From an uncultured SAR116 cluster alpha proteobacterium (GTDB taxonomy: Bacteria > Pseudomonadota > Alphaproteobacteria > Puniceispirillales > Marisalimonadaceae), in assembly GCA_902530325.1 (NCBI GenBank), contig CACAAB010000017.1, positions 1 to 33,745 of the forward strand: a DNA stretch of 33,745 bases. The letters are read 5' to 3'. Shown one piece after another: positions 7,476-13,591 of this stretch. Position numbers and translations under genes: made by a program. The notes below the pieces were generated by a model. That model was not told the origin of the DNA and did not search any database. It was given only the letters and a program-made list of their open reading frames with translations. The number at the start of each line of letters is the position of its first letter. Positions within the stretch are counted from its first letter, which is position 1.

Positions 7476-7781
7476 ATGTCTAAAAATATGTTTGTTAATT
7501 ACACTGATACTAAGGCAGATGCAGAGGGTTTTCAAAATGGTACATTAATGAAATTAATTTTTAGTAATTCAGATGTAATTGCTACTTTGGTTCTGATTTT
7601 TCCAGATCATAAAACATTTATGAGAGACCATAATAATACAGCTGGTCCCATAATAGATTCTTTTAAAGAACAAGGTTTAAAGATTGAGTTAAATGATGGA
7701 GAAGTTTCAGGTACAACAGCTGTATCATCGAAATTTTTAGAAATCTTAACTAAAGAAGGCACCTTTTATAAAACTGATTAG
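7476..7781 (+). CDS. Hypothetical small soluble protein
   Basis: A 101-residue protein of unknown function without signal peptide or membrane segment. It contains alternating strands and helices (GTLMKLIFSNSDVIATLVLIFPDH, SKFLEILTKEGTFYKTD), compatible with a small alpha/beta or ferredoxin-like fold, and a segment FMRDHNNTAGPIIDSFKEQG. A second in-frame ATG at 7488 (MFVNYTD) is an alternative start; no clear ribosome site distinguishes them. It is the first of four small same-strand genes up to 8640. Confidence 0.6.
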   Translation: MSKNMFVNYTDTKADAEGFQNGTLMKLIFSNSDVIATLVLIFPDHKTFMRDHNNTAGPIIDSFKEQGLKIELNDGEVSGTTAVSSKFLEILTKEGTFYKTD

Positions 7782-7815
7782 TCAAATATTAATAAGATTA
7801 TTGTGATGAAAATCA

Positions 7816-8013
7816 ATGAGTAATTGGAAAACTGATTTTGAAGTAAAATTTTCACTTGAATTCAAGCATTTTAATGGAAGAAAAGAAATTAAAAATAATA
7901 CGTTGATTGTAGAAGCAAAAAGTGAAGATGAAGCAATTGAAATGATAATAAATCAATATGATAATAGTGTATTTTTAAAAATAGATGAGGTTAAGAAAAT
8001 TTGGAGCTACTGA
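7816..8013 (+). CDS. Hypothetical 65-residue protein
   Basis: A small soluble protein of unknown function. Predicted strand-strand-helix-strand pattern: FEVKFSLEFKHF, NTLIVEAKSEDEAIEMIINQY and a final strand. The EAKSEDEAIE segment is the kind of strand-to-helix turn common in small alpha/beta domains that carry amino-acid 'deai' helices. Its end overlaps the next gene by 13 bases if that gene starts at the TTG at 8001, suggesting translational coupling. The family is not recognised. Confidence 0.55.
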   Translation: MSNWKTDFEVKFSLEFKHFNGRKEIKNNTLIVEAKSEDEAIEMIINQYDNSVFLKIDEVKKIWSY

Positions 8014-8273
8014 TTGCTGATTTATCTAAAGATAAATTTGAAATTACTGTTAAAGCAAAACAAATTACTAAACATGTTGTTTATGTTACTGATGAAATGC
8101 TTTTCAACCTAACTAAGAATAAAATTTCAAAAAAAGAACTTTTAAATTTTAGTTTTAATTTTCTTCTTGAAAGAGAGACAAATACTTCGATACTTTCTTT
8201 TTTTGATCTTACAGTGATCTCAAAATATTTTCCTGAATACACAAAAAAAGTTAGTTATAATTGTAATTTATAG
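8001..8273 (+). CDS. Conserved hypothetical protein (FLLERExxTSIL...YFPEY family)
   Basis: A protein of about 90 residues. The C-terminal half holds NFLLERETNTSILSFFDL followed by VISKYFPEY, which I recognise as the conserved core of a widespread uncharacterised family of about 80-90 residues in Proteobacteria; no function is known to me. The first half forms strands (KFEITVKAKQITKHVVYVTDE). The start is uncertain: TTG at 8001 overlaps the previous gene, with CTG at 8010 as an alternative. Conservation of the core makes it a real gene rather than a chance frame. Confidence 0.65.
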   Translation: MELLIADLSKDKFEITVKAKQITKHVVYVTDEMLFNLTKNKISKKELLNFSFNFLLERETNTSILSFFDLTVISKYFPEYTKKVSYNCNL

Positions 8274-8295
8274 AAATATATTTAGTGGTTAGAAA

Positions 8296-8640
8296 TTGCA
8301 ATCTTATCAATTATTTATAAACGTAACAAAAGAGATAAATTTAAAAGTTGGAAAACTTGGAAAATTTATTTTTCCAGCTGGATATTATGTGTACACAGGA
8401 TCTGCCAAAAAAAATATCGATAAAAGAATTAAAAGGCATCTTTCTAAGAAAAAAAATCTCCATTGGCATATAGATTATTTACTCAATAATGATGCTATAC
8501 AAATTATTGATACAAAGAAATCACAAATGACTGAATGTAATTTAAATAAAAAGACAAAGGGAACAATAATTATAGATGGTTTTGGTAGTTCTGATTGTAA
8601 TTTATCATGCAAAAGTCATTTGAAATTTGAAGAGAATTAA
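8296..8640 (+). CDS. GIY-YIG/DUF123-family protein
   Basis: A 114-residue protein of the DUF123 branch of GIY-YIG-like proteins, which in other organisms occur alone or fused to endonuclease III. Visible motifs: FPAGYYVYTGSAKKN at about 26-40 (the GxYxYxGSA core), the helix IDKRIKRHLSKKK with the Arg-His of the fold, and LHWHIDYLL at about 55-63. The C-terminal part has a CNL and CKSH with FGSSDC, matching the family's 'GFGSSDC...CxSHL' ending. Likely a DNA-related nuclease or binding protein, unproven. Start is a TTG at 8296. It ends the small-gene run; a weak hairpin follows at 8646-8661. Confidence 0.82.
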   Translation: MQSYQLFINVTKEINLKVGKLGKFIFPAGYYVYTGSAKKNIDKRIKRHLSKKKNLHWHIDYLLNNDAIQIIDTKKSQMTECNLNKKTKGTIIIDGFGSSDCNLSCKSHLKFEEN

Positions 8641-8645
8641 GCATA

Positions 8646-8661
8646 AGCTGAATTATCAGCT
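8646..8661 (+). terminator. Weak hairpin after the DUF123 gene
   Basis: AGCTGA (8646-8651) and TCAGCT (8656-8661) enclose an ATTA loop, six bases after the DUF123 stop codon. No T-run follows, so it may be only a partial terminator. Confidence 0.3.
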
Positions 8662-8756
8662 AATACTCTTAGAAGTTATAAATGAAAGATTACTTTTTCA
8701 TTTAAACATTTAATTAAAAAATAATGACTTAAATTTGAAAAGAATGAGGTAAATTA

Positions 8757-8792
8757 ATGGCAAATATTCAAATAAAAAGACATTTAATTTAA
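8757..8792 (+). pseudogene. Eleven-codon frame with a good ribosome site, possible gene remnant
   Basis: A GAGG ribosome site (8746-8749) is followed at seven bases by an ATG and an 11-residue frame, MANIQIKRHLI, that ends inside the 3' end of the converging gene at 8784. The ribosome site is better than those of most real genes nearby, so this may be the head of a gene lost by deletion, or a leader peptide with nothing after it. Chance is also possible. Confidence 0.2.
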
Positions 8793-9545
8793 ATTTTTGA
8801 CACATCTAAATCCAATATAAACTGCTGACATATTTTTATCTTTTCTTGCTTGATGGCTTAGGCGCATCTGTTCTTTTCCATACCACCAAGAACCACCTTT
8901 CGTGGCTTTAGTTCTTTTGTTCTCTATGTTAGCCCATTCCCAAACATTTGCACCCATATCATACAAACCATTTATTCCTTTTTTTGTAACGCCAACTTTA
9001 GAATGACCATTACCTCTTGATAATAGCTTTTTGTAATTTACATTATTCTCGAATTTACAATCTTCCAAACAATTTACGCCTTCAGGTGTGTCCCCAACTG
9101 GATACTCATAAGTTTGTCCATATATAAAATTACTAGATGATGTTTTTCTCATTTCCGTGTATGCTGCATATATCCATTCTTCTTCACTAGGAAGTCTTTT
9201 GTCTTTCCATTTGCAAAACATTTGAGCTTCATCAAAATTTATATGCACAGCAGGTTCATTTAATTCTCCTTTTATTCCATAAGAATTTTTCCAATTCCAA
9301 CCATCTTTTTTTATCCATCCTGATGAATACACATAACCCCATCCTCTTTTTTCGGCCTCTGTAATATAATTTGTACTATTAGTGAATTTATTGAATTCAC
9401 CAATGGATACTTCAGTAAGATCAATTGAAAAATAAGAAATTTTTTGCATTCTATCATCTTTCGCCAATCCAGAATTGGCAAAAAAAATAAAAGAAAGGTT
9501 AAAAAAATAATTAAAAATCTTGTTAGTAAAATGTTTAAATAGCAT
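8784..9545 (-). CDS. Exported SUMF1/FGE-fold protein lacking the catalytic cysteines
   Basis: A 253-residue protein with a hydrophobic leader (about 11-28, ending SGLA) and a formylglycine-generating-enzyme fold: DLTEVSIGEFNKF at 42-54, EPAVHINFDEAQMFCKW at 97-113, KRLPSEEEWIYAA at 116-128, NGLYDMGANVWEW at 192-204, KGGSW at 216-220 and the closing GFRC at 245-248. In true formylglycine-generating enzymes a Cys follows GGSW-x and another comes five residues later; here these positions are Tyr222 and Met227. So it is unlikely to make formylglycine and probably acts as a binding or structural member of the family, like many SUMF1/PvdO-type proteins. It stands alone between two intergenic regions. 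Confidence 0.88.
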   Translation of the reverse strand: MLFKHFTNKIFNYFFNLSFIFFANSGLAKDDRMQKISYFSIDLTEVSIGEFNKFTNSTNYITEAEKRGWGYVYSSGWIKKDGWNWKNSYGIKGELNEPAVHINFDEAQMFCKWKDKRLPSEEEWIYAAYTEMRKTSSSNFIYGQTYEYPVGDTPEGVNCLEDCKFENNVNYKKLLSRGNGHSKVGVTKKGINGLYDMGANVWEWANIENKRTKATKGGSWWYGKEQMRLSHQARKDKNMSAVYIGFRCVKNLN

Positions 9546-9651
9546 ATGTCTAATTTATATTATTATGATAAATTTGTATGCTAAATATGCTATAATAATG
9601 ATGATTTTAATTAAATTAATAAATTACTATAAGATGTATAATTAAAATTTA

Positions 9652-9807
9652 ATGGATCAGTCTGATATGATAAATAAATTTAAAGCATGGCATATAGATT
9701 TAATTGAAAAAGTTCAAAAAATTACTGGTTTATCAAATTACCAGATAATTTGGATTAGTTTTGCTGAAGGTTTAATAATTGGGTTTTTTGTTTGTTACTT
9801 TATATAA
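9652..9807 (+). CDS. 51-residue protein with one C-terminal membrane helix
   Basis: A short gene running ATG 9652 to TAA 9807. The protein has an amphipathic front (KFKAWHIDLIEKVQKITGL, residues 9-27), then NYQIIWISFAEG and a membrane helix at about 41-51 (LIIGFFVCYFI) that reaches the C-terminus. The pattern 'helix, KVQKxTGLSxYQ, W, helix' resembles small unnamed membrane proteins I associate with marine alphaproteobacteria. It fills most of the gap between two minus-strand genes. Unknown function; the balanced charged/hydrophobic layout argues against a chance frame. Confidence 0.5.
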   Translation: MDQSDMINKFKAWHIDLIEKVQKITGLSNYQIIWISFAEGLIIGFFVCYFI

Positions 9808-9845
9808 ACTAGATTTACTTTCTTAAAAACACAAATTTTTATTCT

Positions 9846-10145
9846 TTAAAATATGTCCTTATAAAATTCACTTTCATCCATATGTTTTGGATTTTTATTT
9901 CCCGTGAATGCTTGTATTTTTTTTATTAAAGTTTCAATTTCTATCCTTGAGAAATTGATTTTAGTCCATTTATTATTTTTAATTACTTCAGTCTTAATAC
10001 CAGGAAGATCAACAGGTAATTTAGCTCTATTAAAGATTGTACATGAGTAGGAGTTTTTATCTTGAGAAGAAGTGAAAGAAATTACATAATAATTATAATC
10101 AAGTTGACAAATCCCTTTAATAAATTTTAATTCTTTAAATTTCAT
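9846..10145 (-). CDS. Hypothetical 99-residue protein
   Basis: A soluble protein of unknown function, not recognised. The first half is strand-rich (CQLDYNYYVISFTSS, YSCTIFNRAKLPVDLPGIKTEVI), the second half helical (IEIETLIKKIQAFTGNKNPKHMDESEFYKDIF), compatible with a small alpha/beta fold. Two cysteines (Cys13, Cys34) and no signal peptide. It lies downstream of the secreted protein at 10218-10589 on the same strand with a 72-bp gap, and could be in one transcript with it. Confidence 0.55.
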   Translation of the reverse strand: MKFKELKFIKGICQLDYNYYVISFTSSQDKNSYSCTIFNRAKLPVDLPGIKTEVIKNNKWTKINFSRIEIETLIKKIQAFTGNKNPKHMDESEFYKDIF

Positions 10146-10217
10146 TTTTATATTATGTTTAATTTTCTACATTCATATTCTAGGTTGAGATTTTTATAAT
10201 TTAATTTGTTAATTGAT

Positions 10218-10589
10218 TTAAATTAACACACACGATAATTCTTCAGGTAATTTATTTAATTTTATAGTTCCTTTACTCAATAAGACTGGTTTCAATTTAA
10301 GAGTATTTTTATCATAATGCCAGGCAAAATCTACTCCAAGGTAAGCATATTTATCTTCAAATAAGATAAATATATCTTTTTTTTGACCAACCACCTCTCC
10401 AATTTCAATAAAATTGTTTTTTATCTTTTTGAACACCGTTGTGTACAGTTCGTTATCTTTATTTATTTTAAAATTTAAAATTGTATTGTCATCTAAGCTT
10501 TTGCATTTTATAAAAAGATGTTTTTCCTCAGCTTTAACTAATTTAATCATTAGAAATGATAAGAATAAAGAAATACAAAGAAATTTCAT
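10218..10589 (-). CDS. Small secreted protein, paralogue B (FAWH motif)
   Basis: A 123-residue exported protein of unknown function. Signal peptide at 1-20 (MKFL, hydrophobic core, VKA then EEK). Cysteines at the front (IKCKS) and end (LSCVL) of the mature protein match those of the plus-strand paralogue at 4605-4991, as does the core IGEVVGQK, ILFED, DFAWHYD, LKP. The shared alignment covers 54 ungapped positions with 25 identities counted by hand. Opposite strands and a 5 kb distance suggest an old duplication or separate acquisition. Probably periplasmic with one disulfide (inference). Confidence 0.72.
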   Translation of the reverse strand: MKFLCISLFLSFLMIKLVKAEEKHLFIKCKSLDDNTILNFKINKDNELYTTVFKKIKNNFIEIGEVVGQKKDIFILFEDKYAYLGVDFAWHYDKNTLKLKPVLLSKGTIKLNKLPEELSCVLI

Positions 10590-10733
10590 GCTTGATAACC
10601 GTAAAAAACTTAAATTAACTATTCATACTAAACTGCTTAAATGTAAACAATTTTATTTGATTAATTAATAATAAATTAGTTTAATTGCATCATTATTAAT
10701 CCTCAATTCAGAGAATGATATTTTAAAATAAAT

Positions 10734-10892
10734 ATTAAGCTTCCTTACCCATACTGTTCAAGTAAAAAGGGGTATGTATATATACAATCACATTATCAAT
10801 GTCTTGAATGCAAGAGGGTTGTTGATGATTATTGTAGTGTAGAAGTTCTAAGTTGTAATTCTCAAAAAGAACTCCAACAAGATACCCAATAA
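10734..10892 (+). pseudogene. Zinc-ribbon-like reading frame without a normal start
   Basis: In the 524-bp gap between 10589 and 11114 one frame stays open from 10719 to TAA 10892 and reads like a small zinc ribbon: PYCSSKKGYVYIQSHYQC, then LECKRVVDDYCSVEV. The CLEC pair at 10800-10811 is intact, while the first pair reads YPYC instead of CPYC, and the frame has no ATG, GTG or TTG. ATT at 10734 is the first possible start and would give 52 residues. It is either a decayed gene or one with a rare start. The residue pattern is far from what AT-rich noise usually gives. The remaining part of the gap, 10893-11113, shows nothing I can name beyond promoter space. Confidence 0.4.
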
Positions 10893-11113
10893 AAAATTTT
10901 CAAAACTTATCGATTATCTATAATATTGTTAAAAATAGATACTTATGTTAGCTGATATTCCATCGCTTTTAGTAAGATTTTTTTTGGAAAAAATTTTAGA
11001 AAATTGTAGATAGATAAATAAATTAATAATCTTAATAAAGCTAGATATTTTAATTGTGTCGACTTTAAATAATACTTAATGATAAGATCAACAAAATTCA
11101 CTGGAGTTAAGGT

Positions 11114-11761
11114 ATGACTGATTTAACAAGCCGTCTTTCAAAATGTTATGCCAGTGCTATTCATGACGTCCTAAGAGAAAAGGGGTATGGAAATTGTGTC
11201 CTTCCACCTGAAATACAGGCTTTAGAAAGGGGTCAAAAGCTATTTGGAGAAATTTACACAGTATCTGGCCATGTGGACAAAACACTATCTAGACACGAAT
11301 CTCTTCTTTTATGGTCTCAAGTTTTATCACAGGTTCCAAATGATAAAGTTATTGTTTGTCAACCAAACACACATTCAATTGCACTTATGGGAGAATTATC
11401 TGCTCGAGCATTAATGGTAAAAGGGACTAAAGGTTATTTAATGGATGGGCACTGTAGGGACGTTGAAGAAATTATAGATGCTAATTTTCCAGTTTTTTGT
11501 AGGTTGTCAACTCCTGCTGATATCGTAGAAAGATGGAAATATAACTCTCTTGGACAACCTGTCACTATAGGAAGCGTCACGATATGTTCAGGTGACTTTA
11601 TTATAGCTGATATGGATGGAGCTGTAATAATACCTCAAAATGTAGCAGAAGAAGTAATACAAAAGACTGAAGAAGTTATGGCTACTGAAAGTGAAATGAG
11701 AAAAGCTATATTAGATGGTATGGACCCTGAACAAGCTTATCTAAAATTTAGAAAATTTTAG
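11114..11761 (+). CDS. RraA / HMG-aldolase family protein
   Basis: A 215-residue protein of the RraA-like family, which includes regulators of RNase E and class II pyruvate aldolases that cleave 4-hydroxy-4-methyl-2-oxoglutarate or 4-carboxy-4-hydroxy-2-oxoadipate. The family core GELSARALMVKGTKGYLMD at about 93-111 is followed by GHCRD, giving Asp111, Arg115 and Asp116, the substrate/metal residues of the aldolases. The C-terminal EMRKAILDGMDPEQAYLKF helix is typical of the aldolase-like branch rather than E. coli RraA (about 160 residues). A GGAG ribosome site lies 7 bases before the ATG. MATE exporter gene follows at 21 bases. Aldolase role is favoured but not proven. Confidence 0.82.
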   Translation: MTDLTSRLSKCYASAIHDVLREKGYGNCVLPPEIQALERGQKLFGEIYTVSGHVDKTLSRHESLLLWSQVLSQVPNDKVIVCQPNTHSIALMGELSARALMVKGTKGYLMDGHCRDVEEIIDANFPVFCRLSTPADIVERWKYNSLGQPVTIGSVTICSGDFIIADMDGAVIIPQNVAEEVIQKTEEVMATESEMRKAILDGMDPEQAYLKFRKF

Positions 11762-11782
11762 TTTCTTTCTGGTCTAAATTAT

Positions 11783-13099
11783 ATGATTATTAACAGAAGA
11801 AATATTTGGTCATTATCTTGGCCATTGATAATTGCAAATTTCACCATCCCCTTAGTAGGCCTTACCGATACCATAATTATGGGTCATATGCCTGAAAGCA
11901 CTTATATTGCAGCAATAGCACTTGGGGGTATAGTATTCAACTTTATGTATGCAGGACTAAATTTTCTAAGGATGGGAACTACTGGAATAGTATCTCAAAA
12001 ACTAGGTTCTAAAGATTTCGATGAAGTATTGTTGAGTTTATTAAGACCATTATTTATAGCTCTTTTAATTGGGATAATTTTATTTTTATCAAAAGAATTT
12101 CTGTTCAATTTATCAGTTTATTTTTTAACTCCTGAGGAAAAACTACAAATATTATACAAAGAATATCTCTTTGTAAGAATGATTGGCTTGCCGGCTGGGT
12201 TGCTGAATTTAGTATTTTTAGGTTGGTTTTTTGGAATGCAAAAAACAAGAGCAGTGATGATTCAACTTATCACTATCAATGTTGTAAATGTAATTTGTTC
12301 TTTATATTTAGCAGTGATTTTAGATTATGGCATATTTGGTGTTGCGCTAGGTAGTGTTTTAGCACAATTTTCTGGTCTTATTATGTCAATTATAATTTTT
12401 TCATATTCAATAAAAAAATTAAATTTAGAAACTTTAAATTTTAAAAAATTTAAAAGTATATCAAGATTTTTTAAATTATTTTCTATTAGCAAAGATTTAT
12501 TTATAAGAACAATGCTAATGGTTTCTGTACAAGCATATGTGATCAAAAAAGCAGGTCTTATTGGTGTAGACGAGCTTGCTACAATTGAAATTTTATTAGT
12601 AATTTTTAGTTTGTCATCATATTCGTTAGATGCATTTGCACATTCTGCAGAGTCTTGTGTAGGTGTTTCTATTGGATCTCAAAATAAAAGAAATATTTAT
12701 AAAGCCATAAGAATTACAACTGAATTTGCTTTATTTTTTTCAATATTTATTGGTATTATTTTGTACCTTTTCGAATTTTATCTAATTTCTATTTTTACTG
12801 ATATAAGCGTATTAAGAGATTTGACATTAGGATTATGGGGATTAGTTATTATTACACCATTTATATCTATGTCAGCTTTTCAATTAGATGGAATTTTTAT
12901 TGGCTCAACATTAGCTAAAGAAATGCGCAATTGTATAATATTTTCATCGTTATTTTTTTTCATTATTTTAGAATATTTGTTTAAAAATAATTTAGATTTA
13001 AAAGAGTTATATTCTTGTTTTCTTTTATTTCTTATTTCAAGGGGAGTTTTTTTAACTATATATTTACCTCGCGTTTTCAAATTGGTTAAAATTGATTAA
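11783..13099 (+). CDS. MATE-family multidrug/metabolite exporter (DinF-like)
   Basis: An inner-membrane exporter of 438 residues with about twelve hydrophobic segments in two similar halves. The start WSLSWPLIIANFTIPLVGLTDTIIMGHM is the conserved first helix of the DinF branch of MATE proteins (SWPLI...N...P..G..DT..MGH), including the Asp of the ion site in helix 1 (LTDT). The second half begins with IRTMLMVSVQAYVIKKAG. MATE proteins use sodium or proton gradients to export cationic drugs or metabolites; the substrate is unknown. Starts 21 bases after the RraA-like gene. Confidence 0.92.
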   Translation: MIINRRNIWSLSWPLIIANFTIPLVGLTDTIIMGHMPESTYIAAIALGGIVFNFMYAGLNFLRMGTTGIVSQKLGSKDFDEVLLSLLRPLFIALLIGIILFLSKEFLFNLSVYFLTPEEKLQILYKEYLFVRMIGLPAGLLNLVFLGWFFGMQKTRAVMIQLITINVVNVICSLYLAVILDYGIFGVALGSVLAQFSGLIMSIIIFSYSIKKLNLETLNFKKFKSISRFFKLFSISKDLFIRTMLMVSVQAYVIKKAGLIGVDELATIEILLVIFSLSSYSLDAFAHSAESCVGVSIGSQNKRNIYKAIRITTEFALFFSIFIGIILYLFEFYLISIFTDISVLRDLTLGLWGLVIITPFISMSAFQLDGIFIGSTLAKEMRNCIIFSSLFFFIILEYLFKNNLDLKELYSCFLLFLISRGVFLTIYLPRVFKLVKID

Positions 13100-13108
13100 G
13101 GTTTATTG

Positions 13109-13549
13109 ATGAATAATGAAAAAGTAGAAACTAATAAAATATTTTTTAGAAGAATTATTTTATTAATGGTTTTTACAGTAATATTGATAGGTCTTATCCC
13201 AAGTGTTTTTGATTTTGAAAAATATTATGGGATTAGTCGTTTCATAAATCCAGGTTACACATCAGTTATATTAGAGGGTAAATTTGAATTATATGCTACA
13301 ATATTTATGTCTTTTTTTTCATTAATAAGTTTGATTCTAATATATTTTTTTATACCTATTGGAAAATACTTTTTCTTAATATATTTTTGTACAAATTTTT
13401 TTTTAATTATGTTAGGTGGTGATATTATTAATTATGGTGTTTTGTATCCTCTAGAATGGTTAAAAAATGTGACTGAAGCCCTTTTACTATATCAAATGTT
13501 CCTTGGAGCAAATAAAGATAATTTTCGAATAAGAAAATTAAAAACTTAA
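13109..13549 (+). CDS. Four-helix membrane protein, unknown
   Basis: A 146-residue integral membrane protein with four hydrophobic segments (about 15-32, 62-82, 85-103 and 106-128), a loop FEKYYGISRFINPGYTSVI between the first two, and a basic tail FRIRKLKT. No recognised family. The ATG at 13109 is preferred to the TTG at 13106 because AAGG (13098-13101) lies seven bases before it. It begins nine bases after the MATE gene's stop and is very likely co-transcribed with it, so it could be an accessory membrane partner (inference). Confidence 0.7.
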   Translation: MNNEKVETNKIFFRRIILLMVFTVILIGLIPSVFDFEKYYGISRFINPGYTSVILEGKFELYATIFMSFFSLISLILIYFFIPIGKYFFLIYFCTNFFLIMLGGDIINYGVLYPLEWLKNVTEALLLYQMFLGANKDNFRIRKLKT

Positions 13550-13591
13550 TTTTTTTATTTTACAAAACCTTATGAATTAACTTCAACAAAT

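Noticed and set aside
2885-10589. Prophage, integrative element or defence island
   Set aside because: No integrase, transposase, tRNA-end repeat or recognised defence gene; base composition is the same as flanking regions. The stretch is called accessory only because of its many unknown small genes.
10893-11113. Possible small gene starting ATG 10944 (22 codons)
   Set aside because: Too short, no ribosome site and no recognisable pattern; treated as promoter space upstream of the RraA-like gene.
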